NCBI GenBank assembly: GCA_009785015.1
Contig: WQXD01000045.1
Coordinates: forward strand, 1-18,880
From: Oscillospiraceae bacterium
GTDB lineage: Bacteria > Bacillota_A > Clostridia > Oscillospirales > WRJC01
Direction of reading: 5' to 3'
Length of the DNA stretch: 18,880 bases
In this document: positions 1 to 7,498 of the stretch, one piece after another
Layout: the number at the start of each line of letters is the position of its first letter
How positions within the stretch are numbered: position 1 is the stretch's first letter
Made by a program: the position numbers and the translations under genes
The notes under the pieces: model-generated
What the model saw: the letters and a program-made list of their open reading frames with translations, nothing else
Told to the model about the DNA's origin: nothing
The model's database searches: none

Positions 1-2097
1 CCCCGCGTATTGTTCCGGGTTTTGCTGCGCCTTTCGCAGTATGGAGGTATCCAGTACATTGATTTGCAGCTGGCTGCCTCCCATATCGACAAAGGCGCGG
101 ATCAAATCCGCGACTTTTTCCCGGCCGCTTTCTGAGGCGAAGTCGGCGGGGGTGAGCCTCAATGTGGACACGTTGCCCGCTTGCAGGCGCGAATGGTCGA
201 GGCGGCACAGGGATTGTATCGCAGCGGTAGGCGAAGGGGCGCGTCCCTGGCTTGCCGCCATCGAATCTGCCAAAGGCTGTCCGGCCCGCCTGCCGTCCAA
301 AGTGGCGGGCATATGTTTTCCGTAGGCGATATGCATATTTTCACCGCCCGCCAAATGGCCCAGCATCAAGGCGCGGCGGCGTCCGGGACTTTTGGCTTCC
401 AAAGACTGCGACAATATTTCAACCAATTTGGCGGCGATATGGTCCACGGCCATGTTGTCGCTTCCGAATTTGGGCAGTTTGCGCAAATTTAAAATCAGCG
501 CCTCATCCTGTCCGGATTCCAATCTGTGCAGCAAGTCCGAAAGTTTGGCTTCGCCTTCCCATGCCGTTTTTTCGGCTGAATAAACCATATCCGCGGCGTT
601 TGGCAGCCCGATGCCCTCCCAATGGGCGTAATAAGTATCCAAGCCGCCGCTCATGACGTCAAGTCCCCTCTCCAAGCAGCACGGAAACATGATAGCGGCT
701 TCGTATCTGGCCCAGTCCGTTTTGCCGTCGACGTGCAGATTGGCGGCCGCGCAGGCTTCGGCCACTTCTTCGCATTTCTCTTTATATACCGCCCAAAATT
801 CATCCGTACCGTTTAATTCAAGCTCCGCCGCTTTATGCAGCGCTTCCAAAGTGAGCCGGGCGATGTTGATCCAGCCGTTTGGGGCCCCCCAGTTTCCCTT
901 GCCGGGAGATACCACTTCGGCGCAGCCGCTCAGCGCGTAATCGCGCGCGTCTTCCAAAGACACCCCTACGCGCGTCAAGCCTTCGATCACCGGTTCGTCT
1001 CCGAAAAAGTTGGGTTCGCCCAGCCCTTCCCCCAGCATCGAAACGGCCAGTTCCAGTATATCCCGGGGCGTTTTTTTTGTCATGCGGATATATACGGTGG
1101 GCCTAAGCAGACGAACGCTGCGTATGGCCCTTAAAAACAACCGGGTCAAATCGTTGCAGGCGTCGCCGCCGTTTATATCGCAGCCGCCCAAAGTCATCGT
1201 CTGTACCGAAGAAACGTTGAAAACGCCTTCGAACCATTCGCCGTGCAGCTTTATCATGAACGCTTCTATCAATTCCTGGGCGCGCTCCTTAGTGATAATC
1301 CCCGATTTCAAATCGGCCTGATAATATTCGTACAGATATTGGTCGGGGCGCCCGGTCCCGTCGCCGGACACCATGTAGGCAAACCACAGCATCTGTATCG
1401 CCTCATGGAAAGTACCTGCCGGATACGCGGGTACTTTTTTGCATATCCGCTCCATTTCCAGATATTCTTCTTTTTGATTTTCGGTATCCGCGGTCTTTGC
1501 CAATTCGGCGTATTGGGCGGCATAGCGTTCGGCCGTGCGTATCATGCAGCGGTGGCCGGCGATGAACCCCTCGGTGATTTCGCGCGCCGTACCGGCGCGT
1601 CCGGGCAGAAGCGCCTCGGCCTTCTCGATTACCGCAAGGCTGCCCGAACGCAAAAACCCCGCGTAATCCACCACTTTGTGGTTGAAGGGCCCCTGCGGCG
1701 AAATCAAGCCGCGCGCCGCCATTTCGTATACCCATTTCGGTTCTCTCGGGCTCACATTGTCCGCGAAATGCGCGATATACCCGTCTTCTCCCGCGGGTTT
1801 CCAACCCGACCCCGCAGGACCTTCCCCGCGGACCAGCGCCCCGGCCAACAAATCGTCCGGGCGTATATACGGCGTAAGGCGGTCACGCACATATACGAAG
1901 CGCTCGCAGGCTTTCTGCCAGGGTGAAGCGGACTCGGAGGAGGGGACAAACGTTTTGTTCGCGGCGTGCATTTCGTCAAAGGGGCCGAAATAACGGGTGG
2001 CCACTTCCTCGCACAGGCGCTGCGAGCGCGGAGTGGACCCGCGCGAAACGCTCAGCGCGCGGGGCAGGCAGTTTTCCATTGAAGTTACTTTTTTCAT
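1..2097 (-). CDS. Glycyl radical enzyme (pyruvate formate-lyase-like), GRE1, C-terminus cut by window edge
   Basis: The minus-strand frame stays open from an ATG at 2097 to base 1 (699 codons) and translates as a glycyl radical enzyme. The thiyl-radical loop reads LSGCAEVVSPGKG, with Cys392 (codon 922-924) and Glu394. This is the C-x-E arrangement of GRE dehydratases and lyases, not the Cys-Cys pair of true pyruvate formate-lyase. Other family marks are HEAIQMLWF near residue 229 and ATLDGRRAGQPLADSMAASQ near residue 595. The visible end, ILRKAQQNPEQYAG, aligns with the segment just before the glycyl loop of the second GRE in this window, so about 40 residues including the radical glycine lie outside. 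The start is supported by AAAGGA at 2109-2114, 11 bases upstream; an ATG six codons later is possible. It is transcribed away from the GH36 operon. By eye it is more GC-rich than GRE2. The reaction is unknown; a dehydratase or lyase is likely. An activase may lie beyond base 1. Confidence 0.9.
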   Translation of the reverse strand, partial: MKKVTSMENCLPRALSVSRGSTPRSQRLCEEVATRYFGPFDEMHAANKTFVPSSESASPWQKACERFVYVRDRLTPYIRPDDLLAGALVRGEGPAGSGWKPAGEDGYIAHFADNVSPREPKWVYEMAARGLISPQGPFNHKVVDYAGFLRSGSLAVIEKAEALLPGRAGTAREITEGFIAGHRCMIRTAERYAAQYAELAKTADTENQKEEYLEMERICKKVPAYPAGTFHEAIQMLWFAYMVSGDGTGRPDQYLYEYYQADLKSGIITKERAQELIEAFMIKLHGEWFEGVFNVSSVQTMTLGGCDINGGDACNDLTRLFLRAIRSVRLLRPTVYIRMTKKTPRDILELAVSMLGEGLGEPNFFGDEPVIEGLTRVGVSLEDARDYALSGCAEVVSPGKGNWGAPNGWINIARLTLEALHKAAELELNGTDEFWAVYKEKCEEVAEACAAANLHVDGKTDWARYEAAIMFPCCLERGLDVMSGGLDTYYAHWEGIGLPNAADMVYSAEKTAWEGEAKLSDLLHRLESGQDEALILNLRKLPKFGSDNMAVDHIAAKLVEILSQSLEAKSPGRRRALMLGHLAGGENMHIAYGKHMPATLDGRRAGQPLADSMAASQGRAPSPTAAIQSLCRLDHSRLQAGNVSTLRLTPADFASESGREKVADLIRAFVDMGGSQLQINVLDTSILRKAQQNPEQYAG

Positions 2098-2137
2098 AAA
2101 AAATTCATTCCTTTCGTAAGGCTGATTCGGTAAAAAT

Positions 2138-2166
2138 ATTATATCATATAAAAATCAAAAAAACAA
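2138..2166 (-). promoter_or_regulatory. Sigma-A-type promoter for GRE1 (extended -10)
   Basis: Read on the minus strand, -35 TTGTTT (2161-2166) is followed by a 17-base spacer and -10 TATAAT (2138-2143). The -10 is preceded by TGA, giving an extended TGnTATAAT. The -35 is weak, which the extended -10 could offset. It lies about 40 bases upstream of the GRE1 start codon. Confidence 0.65.
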
Positions 2167-2187
2167 TATATAATATTATTTATTTTC

Positions 2188-2216
2188 TTGACATATGTAT
2201 TTGGTTCTGGTATAAT
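2188..2216 (+). promoter_or_regulatory. Consensus sigma-A promoter for the GH36 / URO-D / GH127 operon
   Basis: TTGACA (2188-2193) and TATAAT (2211-2216) are both perfect consensus with a 17-base spacer, and TGG just before the -10 makes it an extended -10. The -10 lies 31 bases before the GH36 start codon. The 21 bases between this -35 and that of the divergent GRE1 promoter are almost pure A/T and contain the palindrome ATAATATTAT (2170-2179). A shared regulator could bind there, but base composition makes this weak evidence. Confidence 0.85.
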
Positions 2217-2247
2217 TTATACAAATAATAACGGGAGGTAAACGATT

Positions 2248-4362
2248 ATGAAAAAACCAATTGCGGCGCATTACAAAATCGGCGAAAACGATGTGATAAG
2301 ATTTGTCTCGGGCGCGACGGTGCTGGAAGAAGCGGTAAAAGGCGGTTGTTACATGGGGATGTACTGGTCGGCGTCAAATCAATTGCACAGGGAAAATATA
2401 GCCGCTGGCATTTTGGGAGGTTTGGATCCGGTTTCATGTCCCGCGGCGAGTTTCGGACTTGAAATAGACGGCCAGTCCCTGCACACCAGATGGGTATTTG
2501 AAAAAAGCAGTCAGACAACCGAAACCGGCGGTCATATTTTGTGTGTCACCACGTTAAAACACGCCTTGCGTCCGGTGGAAGTGAATGTATGCACAAGGCT
2601 CGACGGGACTTCGTATATAACGCGCTGGTTAGAGATAAAAAACACGGGCGGAAAACCCGCCGCTCTTTCGAAAATTTCGCCGTTTTGCGGCACATTGTGG
2701 AAAAACGATTTTCACGCGCTCAACTATATGGAAACCTCGCTGTCCAAGCACAGAAACTGCGAGGCACCCTTCAGCGTGGCGTATATGGACGCCTACAGCG
2801 CTTCCGAAGAATGCAATCTGAAATGGGTGGATATATCCCTGCCCGAATATGTGTTCGCCAATCACTTCAGGCAGACATTCGGCGCGCCGTACTATATGGC
2901 AAAAAACAATATAAGCGGCGAAAGTTTTATCATCGCTTTGGCCTGGTCGGGGGGCTTCGAGACAAAATTCGCCTATGACAGAAACACCAAAACCCTTTCG
3001 TTTGAAACCGGGCCCTACGGCAAAGCGCCGCTTCGGGTGATCGGCACGGGCGAAACGGTGACCTCTCCGGCAGTGCATATCGGGCCCTCGCACTTGGGCA
3101 CCGACGAAACCGCGAAGGAATGGTACGCGCATCTGAGAGCTTCGGTGATACCGCAGCGCAAAGGCAAAAAGCGCATGTACACCATAGCCGCCCGGGTGGT
3201 CGAGGAACCGGGCGACTGGATACTCCGCGAAATCGACATAGCGCACCAGATGGGAATTGAGGCGTATATGGTGGACGCCGGCTGGTACGGCGAGCCGTTC
3301 ACGGGCTGGTGGGAGCACAGGGGGGACTGGTTTGAGGGTTCGTTTTTGCCCGAAGGCGGTCTTGCGGGCATCCGCGAATACTGCCATAAAAAAGATATGA
3401 TGTTCGGCCTCTGGATGGAACCCGAAGCGATAAATCAACCTTCAAAAATATACAAGGAACACCCGGAATACAAAACCGAAGGCGCCTCATGGGAAATGAA
3501 TCTGTCAAACCCCGAAGCGGCCAAATACGTCACCGACTGCATCAAAGACGTCATATTAAACAAAAAATTGGACTTTTTCAAAACCGACTACAATATGCGC
3601 CCGCCGGAAGGATTCGCGACGGATGTGGACGGCTACGCGGAAAACAAAACGTGGCGGCATTTCGAGGCGATATACGGCGTATATGAAGAAGTGCGGCGGC
3701 AGAATCCTGATATAGTGCTGGAAAGCTGCGCCAGCGGCGGCGGCAGAACCGACCTCGGCATGATGAGCCGCTTCGACTACTGCTGCGAATCCGATTTCAG
3801 CCAGATGCCGCTCTCCATACGACGCATAAACGCCATGACTCTGTTTTTGCCCCCCGAGGCCATCGTCTACTACCACAATCACATCATGCACGCCCACCAG
3901 CTCGCAGATATCGAAACGCACCTGCGCGTGACGCTGTTCGCCATTCCGATCTATGTGGGCTTCGGCGCGCAGAACGCGGACCAGAACAGCATATATTTCG
4001 AGAAGTCGCGCGAATATATAGAGCTCGCCAAGGGTTTCTGCCGTCCGGTCATGGAGGATGGCGCGCTTGTCTATCACCACACGCCGTATATCGGCATGGC
4101 TGCGCCGGCTCCCTTTTGCGTACTCGAGTACGGGGCCAAAGACAAATCGCGGGGCTACTGCGGCGTATTCAAGCTCGATTCCGGCGCCAAAACGTATAAT
4201 CTGCGCCTTAAGGGGATTGACAAAAGCAAAAATTACGAAGTGACATTCAAAAACGAAAACGAAACCGCGGTAATTTGCGGATTCGAGCTGGCGAATTCGG
4301 GGATTGAAGTAACTCTCGAAGACATAAATACTTCGGAACTCATACTGTACAAACAACTGTGA
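2248..4362 (+). CDS. Alpha-galactosidase, GH36 family
   Basis: This 704-residue protein hydrolyses terminal alpha-1,6-galactosyl residues of raffinose-type oligosaccharides or galactomannan fragments, according to its family. The N-terminal half (about 1-290) is the beta-sandwich domain, followed by a (beta/alpha)8 barrel. Visible barrel motifs are MVDAGWYG (Asp343), GLWMEPE (Glu391) and FFKTDYN, with Asp447 as the expected nucleophile. LESCASGGGR (491-500) and CESDFSQMP, with Asp516 as the expected acid/base, complete the site. Length is close to the usual ~720 residues. There is no signal peptide, so it should act in the cytoplasm on imported sugars. The start is set by GGGAGGT (2233-2239), 8 bases before the ATG, under a consensus promoter. 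It is first in a three-gene operon, 18 bases ahead of the URO-D-fold gene. VDAGW replaces the more usual DDGW, so related alpha-galactosyl specificities remain possible. Confidence 0.92.
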   Translation: MKKPIAAHYKIGENDVIRFVSGATVLEEAVKGGCYMGMYWSASNQLHRENIAAGILGGLDPVSCPAASFGLEIDGQSLHTRWVFEKSSQTTETGGHILCVTTLKHALRPVEVNVCTRLDGTSYITRWLEIKNTGGKPAALSKISPFCGTLWKNDFHALNYMETSLSKHRNCEAPFSVAYMDAYSASEECNLKWVDISLPEYVFANHFRQTFGAPYYMAKNNISGESFIIALAWSGGFETKFAYDRNTKTLSFETGPYGKAPLRVIGTGETVTSPAVHIGPSHLGTDETAKEWYAHLRASVIPQRKGKKRMYTIAARVVEEPGDWILREIDIAHQMGIEAYMVDAGWYGEPFTGWWEHRGDWFEGSFLPEGGLAGIREYCHKKDMMFGLWMEPEAINQPSKIYKEHPEYKTEGASWEMNLSNPEAAKYVTDCIKDVILNKKLDFFKTDYNMRPPEGFATDVDGYAENKTWRHFEAIYGVYEEVRRQNPDIVLESCASGGGRTDLGMMSRFDYCCESDFSQMPLSIRRINAMTLFLPPEAIVYYHNHIMHAHQLADIETHLRVTLFAIPIYVGFGAQNADQNSIYFEKSREYIELAKGFCRPVMEDGALVYHHTPYIGMAAPAPFCVLEYGAKDKSRGYCGVFKLDSGAKTYNLRLKGIDKSKNYEVTFKNENETAVICGFELANSGIEVTLEDINTSELILYKQL

Positions 4363-4380
4363 ATTTAAGTGAGGAAAAAA

Positions 4381-5424
4381 ATGGACAATATCACCGAAAC
4401 GAAAAAAGCACGGTATCTGAAGTTTTACAGCTCTGACCCGGATTACAGGCGTTTGTATCACATCCATGTGGCAAGCGACAACGCGAATAACGTACTGCCG
4501 CAGACTTACCGGGAAAACATGCAGCTCCGCATAGACTGGGCGGTGAGGCAGTATGAAACCTGGATGTCGCGTTTTGAATGGGTGGACGACGATTTTATCC
4601 CGTATGGCAATTGCATAACAGGCACGGAAATATTTGCCGAAGCCTTCGGCTGCAAAGTGCAGAGGCCAAGCGACAACCGGCCGTTCGCCCTTCCGTTGAT
4701 CACCAAATCTTCGCAGATAAAAGAGATCAAAATCCCGAAATTGGAAGACAGCTCGCTTTTTTATCTTTTTGATATGGCCGATAAAATAAAAGAAGGCTGC
4801 GGGGCCGGCGCGCTGTTGAATATGGTCGACCCGCAGACGCCGATGGACATAGCCGCTTTGATCTGGGACAAAAATTATTTTTTCGCCGCCATGATAGATG
4901 AGCCCGAAGCCGTTAAAGAACTCGCGCAGAAAGTATCCGTTTTGTTTTTCGCGTTTTTCGACGAGTGGTTTAAGCGTTACGGAAAAGAATTTATCGCCCA
5001 CGACCCGGATTATTACATGCCTTCGGGCATGGATGTGTCCGAAGATGAAATAGGCGCGGTCAGCCCCGCTATGTTCGAGGAGTTTTTTCTGCCCGAATTG
5101 GTGAGCATATCCGGCCGCTACGGCGGGCTCGGAATGCATTCCTGCTCAAATTCCAAGCATCACTGGGATAATTTCAAGAAAATCCCCAATTTCAAAATGT
5201 TCAACATCACGCACCCGTATGACAATGAGTTTATAGCCGAAGCGATAAAATATCTGGCGGGGCATATCGGCATATTTCCGACAATGCCCCAAACATGGTT
5301 CCCGAAACTCAGCGCCGACGCCTGGGTTCATTTGGATTTTTGGGTGAACACCGAAGATGAGATAAAGGCGCTTTCGGACAAATTGTCGTCGATGGAATTC
5401 CGCCGCGGCAAATTGGCGGACTAA
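4381..5424 (+). CDS. URO-D-fold (uroporphyrinogen decarboxylase / methyltransferase-like) protein, operon 1
   Basis: This 347-residue protein belongs to the URO-D superfamily, which holds heme-pathway uroporphyrinogen decarboxylase and the zinc-dependent corrinoid:coenzyme M methyltransferases (MtaA, MtbA, CmuA). Family marks are GMHSCSNSK (His253, Cys255), matching the H-x-C zinc-binding position of MtaA-type enzymes, and MFEEFFLPEL (231-240). I see no cysteine in the C-terminal segment where MtaA-type enzymes carry a third zinc ligand. No heme genes or corrinoid protein are nearby, so neither classical role is supported. The start is ATG 4381, preceded by AGTGAGGA. A GTG at 4369 in frame is part of that ribosome binding site and was rejected as start. 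It sits between two glycoside hydrolases, 18 bases after GH36 and 26 before GH127, so a role in using the released sugar or an attached methyl group is likely. The function is unknown. Confidence 0.78.
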   Translation: MDNITETKKARYLKFYSSDPDYRRLYHIHVASDNANNVLPQTYRENMQLRIDWAVRQYETWMSRFEWVDDDFIPYGNCITGTEIFAEAFGCKVQRPSDNRPFALPLITKSSQIKEIKIPKLEDSSLFYLFDMADKIKEGCGAGALLNMVDPQTPMDIAALIWDKNYFFAAMIDEPEAVKELAQKVSVLFFAFFDEWFKRYGKEFIAHDPDYYMPSGMDVSEDEIGAVSPAMFEEFFLPELVSISGRYGGLGMHSCSNSKHHWDNFKKIPNFKMFNITHPYDNEFIAEAIKYLAGHIGIFPTMPQTWFPKLSADAWVHLDFWVNTEDEIKALSDKLSSMEFRRGKLAD

Positions 5425-5450
5425 AAAAATATTTCAGAGAGGAAATTACT

Positions 5451-7496
5451 ATGGGGATCGCTCGCTCGTTTTCCTTCTTGACGCCCGGAGATCCGACTTT
5501 TGTCAATCCCGGAGGCTGGGTTTTCCGGTATATGGAAGAAGACGCCCGCAACGGCTGGCTTGCCACCTGTGAAAAGATGAGCCGCTCGGGGCTGATGCAG
5601 TATGACGCCAACAGCAAATTCGAAGTGCCGTACCTGCTGCCGCCGTGGAAATGGCTCGGCAACGCCAGGGACGGCTGGGACAAGTCCGTGCCTTTCCATC
5701 AGCCCTTGATCGACCAGATGGGAGCTTACGGCGAGGGCGAATATCAGGGGCACTGGCTCGATGAACTGTACAGAATGGCCTATGTCGTCAAATTGGAAGG
5801 CTTCGCGAAATGGGCCGACAAAACCATAAGCGACATACTCGCCCCGAAAGAAGACCCCTGGAAGGGCGCCTTTGACTACGGATTGTATCAGGGGCCGGAT
5901 GAAAGCGGCTACATCGGAACCAACCCGCCTTACCTGCGCTTCACCGGAAAATATCAGGCGCCGGTGGGAATACTTTCGGGGTCGTTTGAGGCTTCCGGGA
6001 TGAGCGAAGTTCTTGCGGCGCTCATGCTGTATCACAAATACACCAAAAAAGATGAAGTCTTAAAGGCTGTCGAGAAATGCGCCGATTTGATATGCGAAAA
6101 GATGGCGGGAAAAGAAACGATGGGAGCTTCCGGGGGCCCGTTGATGACAAGCATGCTGGCAAAACTGTACCAATGCGTCCCAAAGAACGAATATCTTGCA
6201 CTTGCGGTGACAATAAACGGCCATTTTTCCGGACCTATAGAAGAAAGGCTCAAAGCGGGCGGATTTGGCATGAAGGGGGTCCATACCGCGACTATCGGAA
6301 TAATAATGCTCGCCAATCAGGATTTGTACGAAGCCACCGGCGATGAGCGGTTCTTAAATTTTTCGGAAAAAATGTTTTGCAACGTGATGGAATACGGAAT
6401 GCAGCCCCACGGTTCCGGCACCGCGAGCCACGAACTTCTGGATTACAGCGGGCCGGATAAAAATACCGAAGGCTGCGATACCGCGTGGTTCATAATGGCG
6501 TGGACCCAGCTTGTCAGAATCACCGGCAAGGCGCATTACGCGGATCTCGCCGAAAGGGCGCTCTGCAACGCTCTGCCCGGGCACCGCTCAAAAGACGGGC
6601 TCGCCAATCCCTATTACACCCGCCCGAATCAGCTTTTCGCCGTCCGCAGCGACGGTCAGGGGACAGTTATGGCGGCGCGCCTCATCGTGGAGTGCTGCAT
6701 GGGCAATCTCGGGCGCTGTTTTCCCTATTTGATCGAAAACGTGGTCCTGATGGAAAATGACCGCCTGTATGTGCCCTTTTACATGGAAGGAAGCTATCAG
6801 GTTAAAATAAAAAACAGCGTGGTCAATGTGGAAATCAAAACAGAATATCCTTTTGAGGAAACCGTCCGTATAAAATTCGACACCGATATAGAAAGTCAGT
6901 TCCCCGTAAAATTCAGAATCCCTTCGTGGTGTTTGGAATATTCCGTCACAATCGCAGGGAAAACGGTCGCGGCCGTCGCCGAGGACGGCTGGTGCGAAGT
7001 TGCCGGAAACTGGAAAAACACGCCGGAGATCGAATTGAATTTTAAAATGCCCGTCTATTTGGAAAATCAGGGCGAACTTGTCAGTATTTTCAGAGGGCCC
7101 CTGCTGTACGCGCTTCCGGTTGAGGGCGAGCGCGCCGTCGTCGATAAATGGGGTTCTTTCGAAGAACTGCCGGGAAAATTCAGCAAATGGAATTACGCTT
7201 TGATCATAGACAAAAACAACCCCGGGGACTCGGTTAAATACACAAAATGCGAAACCGGGAGCGGGGATTATGTGTGGGAGTCGCCGAGAGGGGTTTTGTC
7301 CGTAAAGGCGGCGAGACTGCCGGATTGGAAGTTTGACCGGCCCATGGAGGAATTGATTCCAAAAAATTCCACCGACGCCCCCGAACCGGAATTCAAAAAA
7401 GAATATTTGAACAATATGAGCCCGCCCGAACTTGTACAACTCGTCCCATACGGCAATACGGTGCTCCGGATGTCCTTTTTTCCTCATACGAATTAG
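5451..7496 (+). CDS. GH127/DUF1680-type glycosidase (beta-L-arabinofuranosidase-like)
   Basis: This 681-residue protein has the (alpha/alpha)6-barrel plus beta-sandwich layout of GH127-like enzymes. The characterised GH127 beta-L-arabinofuranosidase HypBA1 binds zinc with Glu338, Cys340, Cys417 and Cys418 and uses Cys417 as nucleophile. The same pattern is visible here as NTEGCDTAW (Glu340, Cys342) and VECCMGNLGR (Cys415, Cys416). The following block DRLYVPFYM and the late RGPLLYALP (about 545-553) are also typical. There is no signal peptide, so it is cytosolic. The start ATG has GAGAGG 8 bases upstream. It is the last gene of the operon and its stop lies 2 bases from the stop of the convergent GRE2. 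Its family (GH127, GH146 or an unclassified DUF1680 branch) and exact sugar cannot be fixed by eye. The N-terminus (residues 1-100) is rich in W, Y and P and looks different from the classical enzymes. Confidence 0.82.
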   Translation: MGIARSFSFLTPGDPTFVNPGGWVFRYMEEDARNGWLATCEKMSRSGLMQYDANSKFEVPYLLPPWKWLGNARDGWDKSVPFHQPLIDQMGAYGEGEYQGHWLDELYRMAYVVKLEGFAKWADKTISDILAPKEDPWKGAFDYGLYQGPDESGYIGTNPPYLRFTGKYQAPVGILSGSFEASGMSEVLAALMLYHKYTKKDEVLKAVEKCADLICEKMAGKETMGASGGPLMTSMLAKLYQCVPKNEYLALAVTINGHFSGPIEERLKAGGFGMKGVHTATIGIIMLANQDLYEATGDERFLNFSEKMFCNVMEYGMQPHGSGTASHELLDYSGPDKNTEGCDTAWFIMAWTQLVRITGKAHYADLAERALCNALPGHRSKDGLANPYYTRPNQLFAVRSDGQGTVMAARLIVECCMGNLGRCFPYLIENVVLMENDRLYVPFYMEGSYQVKIKNSVVNVEIKTEYPFEETVRIKFDTDIESQFPVKFRIPSWCLEYSVTIAGKTVAAVAEDGWCEVAGNWKNTPEIELNFKMPVYLENQGELVSIFRGPLLYALPVEGERAVVDKWGSFEELPGKFSKWNYALIIDKNNPGDSVKYTKCETGSGDYVWESPRGVLSVKAARLPDWKFDRPMEELIPKNSTDAPEPEFKKEYLNNMSPPELVQLVPYGNTVLRMSFFPHTN

Positions 7497-7498
7497 AC

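Noticed and set aside
1243..1926. A 227-codon plus-strand open frame opposite GRE1
   Set aside because: GRE1 has clear family motifs throughout this stretch. The plus-strand frame has no ribosome binding site and no recognisable domain.
3556..5139. A 527-codon open frame antisense to the GH36 and URO-D genes
   Set aside because: It spans two well-supported genes on the opposite strand, has low-complexity aromatic/basic composition and no recognisable motif. It is a by-product of codon bias.
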